A stretch of 61,119 nt of DNA from Actinomycetota bacterium (GTDB lineage: Bacteria; Actinomycetota; Acidimicrobiia; Acidimicrobiales; Ilumatobacteraceae). Below are positions 43,819 through 51,703 of the stretch, in pieces. The notes under the pieces are model-generated. The model worked only from the letters and a program-made list of their open reading frames with translations. It ran no database searches and was not told the DNA's origin. Location of the stretch: NCBI GenBank assembly GCA_005790505.1, contig SXUP01000030.1, forward strand, positions 1 through 61,119. Reading direction: 5' to 3'. Each line of letters starts with the position of its first letter. The stretch's first letter is position 1. Both the position numbers and the translations under genes were made by a program.

Positions 43819-43824
43819 CTTTGT

Positions 43825-43830
43825 ACCTTA
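43825..43830 (-). promoter_or_regulatory. -10 box TAAGGT upstream of the amidohydrolase
   Basis: TAAGGT (43830 to 43825), 6 nt, ATG 43818. Ambiguous, since AAGG might be a Shine-Dalgarno sequence. Confidence 0.4.
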
Positions 43831-43852
43831 GTCATTGCCTGAATTTGCCCCG

Positions 43853-43880
43853 TTGAGACACAGGCGGCTCTCGCTAGAAT
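43853..43880 (+). promoter_or_regulatory. tRNA-Gly promoter TTGAGA-16-TAGAAT
   Basis: TTGAGA at 43853-43858 and TAGAAT at 43875-43880, spacer 16 nt, 10 nt before the tRNA gene. Confidence 0.65.
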
Positions 43881-43890
43881 TATCGGTCTC

Positions 43891-43962
43891 GCGGGTGTAG
43901 CTCAATGGCTAGAGTCCGAGTTTTCCAAACTCGTTATGAGGGTTCGATCCCCTTCACCCGCT
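43891..43962 (+). tRNA. tRNA-Gly(UCC)
   Basis: Acceptor GCGGGTG/CACCCGC, D-arm GCTC/GAGT, anticodon stem CGAGT/ACTCG with loop TTTCCAA (anticodon TCC), T-arm GAGGG-TTCGATC-CCCTT, discriminator T. Length 72 nt. It stops 1 nt before the convergent Rieske gene's stop codon. Confidence 0.96.
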
Positions 43963-43963
43963 C

Positions 43964-45124
43964 TCATTTCCTTTTTTCCGCTCGCCCTTGGATTTTGACC
44001 GCCATTGTCTCGTGATAGCGATGAATCTTGCATTCGCGCTCAGACAAGATGTTCTGTGTATAGCCACTTGAATTCTTTGTACGGGCAAGTTGTTCATAAA
44101 TGGCAATGTCTTCGGCAACAACCCCCTTTAGTGCTTGCCAATGTGCCTGCATTTTGGCAAAGTATGTTGCGTACTCGGGATCGTTCATATCGCCCGGATA
44201 AATCAATTGCCAGCACAGAAATTTTGTCCTATCAACACCAATAGGCACTGGATTAAAAACTTGAATGTGCTCAGGGTTGCAATTAAATACGGTATTTGGA
44301 AAAACTACATAGTGGCAAATAGCGTTTTTGTGGTGGTCGTAGTCCTCGTCCCACTGATTCATCTTGTCTGGTCGTGGCACGAAGCACATGTAATTGTCCC
44401 CGACAAAATGAAACGATGCACTCCTGCATGCCTTCACAAATTCCGGGGGTGAGTGATGCAATTGGCTGACGTGATAGATCTCGTTGAAACCATCAACAAT
44501 TGCCTTGTAGTTGACTGGCACATCAAATTCAAGAACCTCGTGCAGAACCATGTCCTGCATCTTAAAAGCACCCAAGTCAGAGGTGATCTCAGGACCGATT
44601 GATTGCAACAATGGATCTGCTTCTTCTGGACCCAGCAAGTTGATCCATACCCAGCCACCCCATTCACCAACGGCGACTTGCTTGGCACGCACATCTTGCA
44701 GATGTTGATCTGAAAAATCTTCCCGCTCAGGAACACCGACTAGTTTTCCGGTCGTGTCGTACACCCAGCCGTGATATGGACATGTAAACCGTCGCGCCCC
44801 ACAACCTTTTTGTTCGGTGACAATTGCAACCCCACGGTGCTGACAAACATTATGAAATGCATTGAGCGATCCATCAGGTTGACGAGAAACAACAACTGTT
44901 TCTCCGTGACCTTCAAAACTCAACCAGTCACCCGCAGTCACTACATGCTCGGAGCGACCTGCAATGATCCAATGAGCCCCTAAAACATGTTCGCGCTCAA
45001 GTTCGTATTGAATGGAATCGGAATATGGGGTTCGACTCATCACGCTCGGTCCGTAGTCGGGCACATTTTTAATCTGTGGTCCCACTCGCGCTGGAAGGTC
45101 TCCTCTTGTTGGCGTGTGAACCAC
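43964..45124 (-). CDS. Rieske [2Fe-2S] ring-hydroxylating oxygenase, alpha subunit
   Basis: A 386-residue oxygenase. Rieske cluster ligands are Cys94/His96 (CQHRG) and Cys115/His118 (CPYHGW). The catalytic domain has DGFNEIYHVSQLHH, the mononuclear iron site with its bridging Asp region. It probably hydroxylates or demethylates an aromatic or cyclic substrate, needing ferredoxin and reductase that are not encoded here. No beta subunit follows, so it is an alpha-only type. GTG 45124 with GGGGA upstream. Confidence 0.9.
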   Translation of the reverse strand: MVHTPTRGDLPARVGPQIKNVPDYGPSVMSRTPYSDSIQYELEREHVLGAHWIIAGRSEHVVTAGDWLSFEGHGETVVVSRQPDGSLNAFHNVCQHRGVAIVTEQKGCGARRFTCPYHGWVYDTTGKLVGVPEREDFSDQHLQDVRAKQVAVGEWGGWVWINLLGPEEADPLLQSIGPEITSDLGAFKMQDMVLHEVLEFDVPVNYKAIVDGFNEIYHVSQLHHSPPEFVKACRSASFHFVGDNYMCFVPRPDKMNQWDEDYDHHKNAICHYVVFPNTVFNCNPEHIQVFNPVPIGVDRTKFLCWQLIYPGDMNDPEYATYFAKMQAHWQALKGVVAEDIAIYEQLARTKNSSGYTQNILSERECKIHRYHETMAVKIQGRAEKRK

Positions 45125-45193
45125 TTAGTTTCCCCATTCAATGAAATGACGATGTTCCCTGCGGAACTTCAATACTGCTTTAGTTTGTCACGA

Positions 45194-45218
45194 CTTGCGC
45201 TGCGTCGCTCTACGCAAG
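45194..45218 (-). terminator. inverted repeat downstream of the SnoaL-like gene
   Basis: CTTGCG at 45194-45199 and CGCAAG at 45213-45218 enclose a 13-nt loop. It lies between the SnoaL-like gene and the Rieske gene on the same strand. There is no clear U-tract, so it may be a weak terminator or an operator. Confidence 0.35.
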
Positions 45219-45230
45219 GCCGTCAGTTCG

Positions 45231-46214
45231 TTAGGTCGTGCGGTATCGCAAGATGTCGTCAGTCGTGATACTTGAGCCGGCAGCAAGGCTGGCCGCCTGC
45301 ACTGCTGGGTCCGACAGTGGTGCCGTATCTAGATAGTCGGCTGCGTATACCACCCACCCATCAACAGATCGACGCACGCTCGTGCCACGCGTGATTGGAA
45401 CACGAGCACCATCTGGCTGTATCGCCATCTGCACCCACTCCTGCACCATTACCGAACCATTATCTAAGCGAGGTCCGATTGGGGCAAACTCAACATCACC
45501 AACTCGGGGCATGATGTCGCATAACCAATCGCGGATTGCCTCACGCCCGTGGAATTCACCAAAAATAGGATCGTGATAAACAGAATCTGTGATGTGAAAG
45601 GTACGTGCATCGGCTTCAAAATCAGTCTCACGAACCAAGGTGCTGGCGGTTTGCATGTTGATTGGCCACTCCACGGTTGGGAAGGGCGGCAGTGGCGCAG
45701 GTTCAAGTCCTGACTCAACTGGAGGTGGCTGACGAAACGATCCAGTGTCGTATACATCACAGGCCCATGTGATCCATCCATCTCGATAGCGACGGACACT
45801 GACGCCTCGCGACAGAGGAATTTTTTCATCGCCCAGATTGGCAAACATTTGCCATTCATCAACAGTGGAAACCCCATCCTCTTCATCAAAGATCACCGGC
45901 TTCTCTGTGGGAACGAAATCTATGAATTCAATCTCGGCCATCGTGGGCACAAGCCATTGTCGAATCTCTCGCTGGCCATAAAACGCACCATAAATCGCAT
46001 CGAAATACAGCGAGCCAGTCGGCGCCATAAAGTCTGCCATCAATTGAATCCCGAGTCGCCCGAGATCGGGGTGACTAAGTGCTGCCAGCATGCCCTCGGG
46101 GTCAAGTCCACTTGCCTCTGCAACAAAGCGGTTCAAGTCTGCTGTCTTGCCCGTCATCAGCGCGACATACTCTTTGACGAATTCATCTACTTTGATGTTT
46201 GATTTCGTATTCAC
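45231..46214 (-). CDS. double SnoaL-like (NTF2-fold) domain protein
   Basis: A 327-residue protein with two copies of an NTF2-like/SnoaL fold, roughly residues 60-165 and 195-300. The duplicated pattern is clear: YFDAIYGAFYGQREIRQWLV against YHDPIFGEFHGREAIRDWLC, and SRGVSVRRYRDGWITWACDVYDT against TRGTSVRRSVDGWVVYAADYLDT. Such domains act as ketosteroid-isomerase-like enzymes or hydroxylases; catalytic residues cannot be assigned. The neighbouring Rieske gene on the same strand (107 bp downstream) suggests one pathway. GTG 46214 has GGGGG upstream. Confidence 0.8.
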   Translation of the reverse strand: MNTKSNIKVDEFVKEYVALMTGKTADLNRFVAEASGLDPEGMLAALSHPDLGRLGIQLMADFMAPTGSLYFDAIYGAFYGQREIRQWLVPTMAEIEFIDFVPTEKPVIFDEEDGVSTVDEWQMFANLGDEKIPLSRGVSVRRYRDGWITWACDVYDTGSFRQPPPVESGLEPAPLPPFPTVEWPINMQTASTLVRETDFEADARTFHITDSVYHDPIFGEFHGREAIRDWLCDIMPRVGDVEFAPIGPRLDNGSVMVQEWVQMAIQPDGARVPITRGTSVRRSVDGWVVYAADYLDTAPLSDPAVQAASLAAGSSITTDDILRYRTT

Positions 46215-46279
46215 TGCACAACCCCCATTTTGTGACTACCAGACAAACACTAGCCGCAATAATGCGTCACAATACTTAG

Positions 46280-46693
46280 GTGGACAACCCCAATGACTTG
46301 CGAACCCCTGGGAATCTGGTCGTACCAGAGTCAGCCCTCATTTGGTCTTTTGCCCGTTCTCGGGGGACTGGTGGTCAACATGTCAATAAAACTTCTTCAA
46401 AAGCAATTCTCACGGTCGTCGTCAATGAAGTCATCGGCACCGATGAAAAACTTAAACGACTGCGCGCCACGTTAGATGATGAAATCCGAATCACTCGCCA
46501 GACAAGTCGTAGTCAATGGCGCAATCGCCAACTGTGCCTTGCTGAACTAGCAAAAATTCTCGATACCGCTGCTAGCCCTCCTGCACCGCGTCGCCGAAAA
46601 TCTCTCCCCACTCGTGGTTCTGTCGAGCGCAGGCTGACAACTAAGCGTAAAGACAGTGAAAAAAAGACGTTGCGACGAACCAAAGATTGGTGA
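46280..46693 (+). CDS. arfB: ArfB-like peptidyl-tRNA hydrolase (class I release-factor domain)
   Basis: A 137-residue rescue factor related to YaeJ/ArfB that frees ribosomes stalled at mRNA ends. The catalytic GGQ (31-33) is in SRGTGGQHVNKTSSKA, followed by SQWRNRQLCLAELAKIL and a long basic C-terminal tail (KRKDSEKKTLRRTKDW) that inserts into the mRNA channel. Length matches the family. GTG 46280 has no strong Shine-Dalgarno sequence; its gene ends 20 bp before the Ddn-like gene. Confidence 0.92.
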   Translation: MDNPNDLRTPGNLVVPESALIWSFARSRGTGGQHVNKTSSKAILTVVVNEVIGTDEKLKRLRATLDDEIRITRQTSRSQWRNRQLCLAELAKILDTAASPPAPRRRKSLPTRGSVERRLTTKRKDSEKKTLRRTKDW

Positions 46694-46700
46694 TTCCTAG

Positions 46701-46706
46701 TATTGT
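46701..46706 (+). promoter_or_regulatory. -10 box TATTGT, leaderless promoter
   Basis: TATTGT, 7 nt, then GTG 46714. Confidence 0.5.
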
Positions 46707-46713
46707 TCTAACT

Positions 46714-47145
46714 GTGCCAAGTGATGCATTACTCAAGACAATGAACATTCTTCACAGATCAATTCTCAAGATGTCAGCAGGTAAAAAAGGTTGGAACGCC
46801 GGCAATATGCCCGTGCTTAAACTAACGACAACTGGCCGCAAGTCCGGTGCGCCTCGGATGGTGATGCTGACATCACCAATTCAGCATGGCGATTGCATCG
46901 TCATCGTGGCGTCGCGGGGCGGAGACGACCAACATCCCGCGTGGCTCCTCAATCTTCGGGAAAATCCGATCGTAGAAGTACAAACCAAAGAACTTGCCAA
47001 GCACAAGCGCCAGGCACGAATTGCCAACGCAACAGAACGTGCCGTCATGTGGCCCATAATTATCCAAAAGTACAAGGGCTACGCGGCTTACCAGGGAAAG
47101 ACCGAGCGAGAAATACCACTCGTTCTTCTTGATCCGATTGTCTGA
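46714..47145 (+). CDS. deazaflavin (F420)-dependent nitroreductase family protein (Ddn-like)
   Basis: A 143-residue protein of the Ddn/DUF385 family, F420H2-dependent reductases of quinones and nitro compounds at the membrane surface. Family elements are VLKLTTTGRKSGAPRMVMLT, ASRGGDDQHPAWLLNLRENP and RAVMWPIIIQKYKGYAAYQGKTEREIPLVLLD. The start GTG 46714 is chosen by the -10 box; an in-frame GTG at 46687 adds 9 residues. It lies 4 bp before the LLM gene. Confidence 0.9.
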   Translation: MPSDALLKTMNILHRSILKMSAGKKGWNAGNMPVLKLTTTGRKSGAPRMVMLTSPIQHGDCIVIVASRGGDDQHPAWLLNLRENPIVEVQTKELAKHKRQARIANATERAVMWPIIIQKYKGYAAYQGKTEREIPLVLLDPIV

Positions 47146-47149
47146 GTCC

Positions 47150-48178
47150 ATGTTTGATGAATTAGGTTTTTATACCCTCGCTGGCGCACCTCAAACTTCA
47201 CGCGCCATGCTTGACGAGATTCGCGACGCCGAGAAGCTCGGAATCGGAACAGCGTTCATCTCTGAACGCTTCAATATCAAAGAAGCAGCAACTCTTTCAG
47301 GTGCCGCTGCTGCAATTTCATCTTCCATTAAAATTGCCACTGCCGCAACCAATCACACCACGCGCCACCCAATCGTTACGGCGGCATGGGCTTCAACCAT
47401 GCACAACATTTCGGGTGGACGTTTCAGTCTCGGAATTGGTCGCGGCATTGATCTGATGTTCAACGCATTTGGAATTCCACTCGCGACGACTTCGTCAATG
47501 GAGTCTTTTGCTGGCTTGATGCGTCAACTGTGGCGAGGAGAAACTGTCTTTAATTATTCAGACATCACAGGTTCGTATCCGGTTTTGCGCCTTGATCCTT
47601 CATTTGATCTAGATATTCCACTCACACTCACGGCCTTTGGTCCAAAAACTCTTGAGTTGGGGGGTCGTTGTTTTGACCACATCGTGCTGCACACTTTTTT
47701 CACAGATGAAACAACACATCGTGCCGTAAAGACGGTGAAGCGCGCGGCTGAACAAGCGGGCCGCGATCCGTCAACAGTCAAAGTATGGTCATGCTTTGCA
47801 ACCATTGGAGATCACATTGATCCAGCACTTCGTCTCAAGAAAACCGTTGGTCGGCTCGCAACTTATTTGCAGGCCTACGGCGATCTAATGGTGCGAACGA
47901 ACGACTGGGATCCGGGAGTCCTTGCTCGTTTCAGAGCCGATCAACTCGTATCAACATTTCCTGGTGCGATCGACTCCACCGCAACGACCGCTCAACTTGA
48001 GCATGTGGCGTCTCTTATTCCAACCCAATGGTTAGAGTCGTCTGCCACAGGTACGCCAACGCAATGCGCGATGGCGGTTCGTCGGCAGATGGACCTTGGA
48101 TGTGATGGTGTAATCCTGCACGGTGCCACTCCGACAGAGTTGCGACCCATCATTGACGCCTACGCTTTGACGGCATAA
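47150..48178 (+). CDS. LLM-class F420-dependent oxidoreductase (MSMEG_2249-like)
   Basis: A 342-residue luciferase-like TIM barrel beginning FDELGFYTLAGAPQTSRAML; ATG 47150 is 4 nt behind the Ddn-like gene. It has ISERFNIKEAATLSGAAAA, TAATNHTTRHPIVTAAWASTM and SGGRFSLGIGRGIDLMF. It resembles, from memory, the MSMEG_2249 subfamily. It forms a unit with the Ddn-like gene, thiolase and kinase. Confidence 0.85.
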   Translation: MFDELGFYTLAGAPQTSRAMLDEIRDAEKLGIGTAFISERFNIKEAATLSGAAAAISSSIKIATAATNHTTRHPIVTAAWASTMHNISGGRFSLGIGRGIDLMFNAFGIPLATTSSMESFAGLMRQLWRGETVFNYSDITGSYPVLRLDPSFDLDIPLTLTAFGPKTLELGGRCFDHIVLHTFFTDETTHRAVKTVKRAAEQAGRDPSTVKVWSCFATIGDHIDPALRLKKTVGRLATYLQAYGDLMVRTNDWDPGVLARFRADQLVSTFPGAIDSTATTAQLEHVASLIPTQWLESSATGTPTQCAMAVRRQMDLGCDGVILHGATPTELRPIIDAYALTA

Positions 48179-48202
48179 TAAAAAACTGATTGAAAGGCTC
48201 CC

Positions 48203-49432
48203 ATGACACAAGAAGCATGGATTATTGATGCTGTGCGCTCTCCACGAGGCAAAGGAAAAGAGACCGGCTCACTGCATCCCATTCACCCGCAACGCATCTT
48301 GGCTCAGGTACTCAATGCGCTTCGTGACCGCAATCACCTTGAAACTGCCGATGTAGATGACGTTGTCATGGGATGTGGTGCCGGAAGCGGCGACCACTCA
48401 ATGGACATTGCGCGAATGGCCGCCCTCGACGCAGGCTGGTCTCTCGATGCTCCCGGTGTAACACTCAATCGCTTTTGTGGATCGGGCCAGCAAGCAGTCA
48501 ATTTTGCAGCAATGGGAGTTCTCTCGGGTTTTCAAGATGTTGTCGTTGGCGGCGGCGTGGAATCAATGTCGCGTCCAGCACCAATGCATGTTGACGGCTT
48601 CACGGCAAACAACAATCACTTACGGGATATCTACGCAATGGTCGCCCAGGGAATCAGCGCCGACTTAATCGCAACAATTGAAGGCTTCACCCGCCAACAA
48701 TGTGATCAACTTGCCATCGATAGTCAAAATCGAGCACAGGTCGCAATCGCCGAGGGTCGTTTTGAAAAATCACTCGTACCGATTCATACTGATGAAGGTG
48801 TTCTTGCCCTTGATCACGATGAGTTTCCTCGTCCCGGCACGACAATGGCCGATTTAGCCAAATTGACACCCAGTTTCGAGGCCATGGGCGCCAGAGTTCG
48901 CACCGGAGAAACTCTTAGTGTCGACCAAACCGCCATGCTGGCGTATCCTCATATCAAAGAAATCCATCACATGCATCATGCAGGTAATTCTTCTGGAGTT
49001 GTTGATGGTGCATCTGCGGTATTGGTCACTTCTCCCCAGTACGCGCGCGCCCACGGGCTTACACCTCGAGCACGAATCATTATGACTGCAGTCGCGGGAA
49101 CCGAGCCCGTCATCATGCTCACCGCACCTGGCCCCGCAGCCGAGCGTGCGATAAAAAAAGCTGGAATGACCTTTGATGACATCGATCTTTTCGAGGTGAA
49201 CGAAGCATTCGCTTCCGTGGTGCTGAAATTTCTCAAAGATACTGGAGTCAACTGGGACAAGGTCAATGTCAATGGGGGCGCAATGGCACTAGGCCATCCA
49301 ATCGGTGCAACCGGCGGAATGTTGATCGGCACATTGTTGGATGAACTCGAGCGGCGCAATTTGTCAACCGGTCTTGTAACCATGTGCACTGGCGGCGGTA
49401 TGGGCACTGCCACCATTATCGAACGTATCTAG
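48203..49432 (+). CDS. thiolase (acetyl-CoA C-acyltransferase)
   Basis: A 409-residue thiolase performing beta-ketoacyl-CoA cleavage or its reverse. The nucleophilic Cys92 is in NRFCGSGQQAVNFA, the second site in NEAFASVVLKFL, the catalytic His in NGGAMALGHPIGATGG, and the final Cys in CTGGGMG (near 395). The Shine-Dalgarno GAAAGG precedes ATG 48203. Probably the last step of a CoA-linked ring or chain breakdown. Confidence 0.93.
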   Translation: MTQEAWIIDAVRSPRGKGKETGSLHPIHPQRILAQVLNALRDRNHLETADVDDVVMGCGAGSGDHSMDIARMAALDAGWSLDAPGVTLNRFCGSGQQAVNFAAMGVLSGFQDVVVGGGVESMSRPAPMHVDGFTANNNHLRDIYAMVAQGISADLIATIEGFTRQQCDQLAIDSQNRAQVAIAEGRFEKSLVPIHTDEGVLALDHDEFPRPGTTMADLAKLTPSFEAMGARVRTGETLSVDQTAMLAYPHIKEIHHMHHAGNSSGVVDGASAVLVTSPQYARAHGLTPRARIIMTAVAGTEPVIMLTAPGPAAERAIKKAGMTFDDIDLFEVNEAFASVVLKFLKDTGVNWDKVNVNGGAMALGHPIGATGGMLIGTLLDELERRNLSTGLVTMCTGGGMGTATIIERI

Positions 49433-49439
49433 TCGCACG

Positions 49440-50480
49440 ATGAGCGACGCCAGTATCGAGGCCATCGACACCCGCGTCCTGCAGTCATGGATGGATGCTC
49501 GCAACCTCGGGCACGGGGACATATCGGATATTTCATTCATTGCTGGTGGCACTCAAAACATGTTGATGCGCTTTCGACGCGAAGCAGATGTGTACGTTTT
49601 TCGTCGCCCCCCAATGCACAAACGAGCAAACAGCGATGAAACCATGCGCCGTGAGGCACGGGTTCTTGGCGCACTAAGAAACACAGATGTCCCACATCCC
49701 CGTCTCATTGCCGCCGAATCGGACGAAAATATTCTTGGAGCGGCGTTTTATCTCATGGAGTGTGTTGATGGATTCAACGCAAATCTTGAGATGCCAGAGC
49801 CGCATCGCAGTGATACTTCGATGCAATATGCCATGGGATTATCCATGGTTGAATCAATTGCATCTTTGTCGAAGGTCGATCCAGCAAATGTGGGAATTTT
49901 AAATCTTGGCAAAGCAGAAGGATGGATAGAAAGACAGGCTCCTAGATGGAAATCCCACCTAGACGGATACACGGCATTTGACAATTACTCCAAATCAGAC
50001 ATCGGAGACGTTGAGATGGTCGCGGGGTGGCTTTCCAAGCATTCACCACCCACAATGCAAGTCGGCATAATCCATGGTGATTTTCATTTTTCAAATGTCC
50101 TGATCCGGCGCGATGCTGGTGCGCTTGCTGCCATCGTCGACTGGGAACTAGCCACTATTGGTGATCCTTTGCTTGATCTGGCTCACCTCCTCGTGACTTG
50201 GCCAGGCAACTCCACGATGAGATCGCCGTCCTTGGAAGAAGTAAACTTGCCGAGTCCAGATGAAATCATTGCCCATTACGCTCGGCAAACAAACAGGGAC
50301 TTGACGCATCTTGCTTGGTTTCAAGTTCTTGGGGCTTATCGTCTTGGAATTATTTTGGAAGGCACAAACGCGCGCGCTGGTGCAGGACTCGCCCCACGAC
50401 AGACTGGCGATTTACTTCATGAGACTGCCGTCAGCCTGCTTGCCCACGCTTCTGCGTTGATTCAAGAAAACAGCATCTAA
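49440..50480 (+). CDS. APH-fold phosphotransferase (ACAD10/11-like kinase)
   Basis: A 346-residue aminoglycoside-phosphotransferase-fold protein. The catalytic loop IIHGDFHFSNVLI and VDWELATIGDPLLDLAH are close to the kinase domain of ACAD10/ACAD11, which phosphorylates 4-hydroxyacyl-CoAs in their degradation. FRRPPMHKRANSDETMRREAR carries the ATP lysine region. It follows the thiolase by 7 bp, fitting such a role, but no acyl-CoA dehydrogenase is here. Confidence 0.85.
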   Translation: MSDASIEAIDTRVLQSWMDARNLGHGDISDISFIAGGTQNMLMRFRREADVYVFRRPPMHKRANSDETMRREARVLGALRNTDVPHPRLIAAESDENILGAAFYLMECVDGFNANLEMPEPHRSDTSMQYAMGLSMVESIASLSKVDPANVGILNLGKAEGWIERQAPRWKSHLDGYTAFDNYSKSDIGDVEMVAGWLSKHSPPTMQVGIIHGDFHFSNVLIRRDAGALAAIVDWELATIGDPLLDLAHLLVTWPGNSTMRSPSLEEVNLPSPDEIIAHYARQTNRDLTHLAWFQVLGAYRLGIILEGTNARAGAGLAPRQTGDLLHETAVSLLAHASALIQENSI

Positions 50481-50512
50481 ATTCTTTGCTTCGGTTGCGC
50501 GTTTAAATAATT

Positions 50513-51538
50513 TTAGCGTCTTAGTCGCCTGATTATTTCTCTGGCTCCATACCTTGCTCCTTGGCGTTCCCTGGCGACAAGCCATTGCTCGTGAACTTGT
50601 TGCTCAAGTTCACTTACTTTTGTCTGCAACTCCGTGGCAACAACACCGAGCCGGGTAGAAACTTCTCGGATATATCGAACCATCTTTGTTTCGCGAGAAG
50701 TCAAAACAACCGAATCCAGATTTTCAGGAAATTTTTGAATTGGATACGTTGAATCTGCAAAATCACTCTGCCACCATTGTTCAATCAGCATTGCTGCACG
50801 GGCTGAAACAACATCCGTATAATGCACTCTTAATCCTTCATTGAGCCTTTTGAGTTGCAGTGGTTTGTTTGCGCGCTTCCCAAGGGCGCCAGCAAAATCG
50901 GCCAACTCTCCATCTTTTTCAACTTGCAAGACATGAGTCAGTCCAATGACGCCGGGTCGAAGCGCATCAGCCTGTGACCTGAAATGATCGTCTTGATTCA
51001 CCAAAAAAGGCTCTTCTGATATTTTGTCCATGAACAAAGCAAATGTCGCCCCAAGATCAATGCAATCGTCGACAAGAACATCCTCAAAAGATTCATAGGT
51101 CCCAATTTCTGAACTTGGGGCTCGCATCAAAACTCGATTTTCCCAACTCGAATACATTCGCGCATATGGATTCCGAATCGCGCCAACTCGCCACCAGTCA
51201 TCCGCCTGCAAAATATGTTGCTGTTCATCTGGCTCTAGTTCCCGAAACAACTTCAGCCCGCTGACGATTGGGTTATGGATTGTATGTGCCCGAGTTACGG
51301 CGGCTGTCGTAAGAGTTTCAATCGCCTTAGTGTTGAGGCTTCCTTCGGCCTCAGCCAGCAAAAATTTGAGGGCGGTGCAAGCGGCTTTGGTGGTTGGAAG
51401 GTACAAAATTTTGAGTTTTGGTGCCACGAGTGCCGCTGGTATGAGCATTCCTTCAGGGCTCAAGGGCGGCACGGTAGGTGGCGCCGGAATCGGAGGCGTT
51501 GCTTCTCTGGAAATAGGTCTCTTGCTCATCAGCCTCAT
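50513..51538 (-). CDS. sulfotransferase family 2 protein
   Basis: A 341-residue protein with PAPS-binding motifs of carbohydrate sulfotransferases: the 5'-phosphosulfate loop YLPTTKAACTALK (47-58) and the 3'-phosphate motif VGAIRNPYARMYSSWENRV. The N terminus is Pro-rich and the C terminus is a coiled-coil-like and basic tail (QQVHEQWLVARERQGARYGAR). A sulfated surface glycan or small metabolite is a plausible product. An alternative start three codons downstream is equally possible. Convergent with the kinase gene. Confidence 0.82.
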   Translation of the reverse strand: MRLMSKRPISREATPPIPAPPTVPPLSPEGMLIPAALVAPKLKILYLPTTKAACTALKFLLAEAEGSLNTKAIETLTTAAVTRAHTIHNPIVSGLKLFRELEPDEQQHILQADDWWRVGAIRNPYARMYSSWENRVLMRAPSSEIGTYESFEDVLVDDCIDLGATFALFMDKISEEPFLVNQDDHFRSQADALRPGVIGLTHVLQVEKDGELADFAGALGKRANKPLQLKRLNEGLRVHYTDVVSARAAMLIEQWWQSDFADSTYPIQKFPENLDSVVLTSRETKMVRYIREVSTRLGVVATELQTKVSELEQQVHEQWLVARERQGARYGAREIIRRLRR

Positions 51539-51655
51539 ATTTTGCCCTCATCTCCCCAAGTCCACAACGAAATGAGAAAAGATTGCACTCTGCAAGGATA
51601 AGCGACAGGAGAGATCCTTGCTCTGGCAATTTGTTTTGGGTGCCGTCCCTTGGTG

Positions 51656-51661
51656 TAGTGT
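51656..51661 (+). promoter_or_regulatory. -10 box TAGTGT of the ABC importer
   Basis: TAGTGT at 51656 with TTGTTT about 19 nt upstream. It predicts a leader of about 36 nt with AAAGGAGG. Confidence 0.35.
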
Positions 51662-51703
51662 TCGCTTACTGTTCAAGTGAACTATCAAATAAAGGAGGCT
51701 TTG

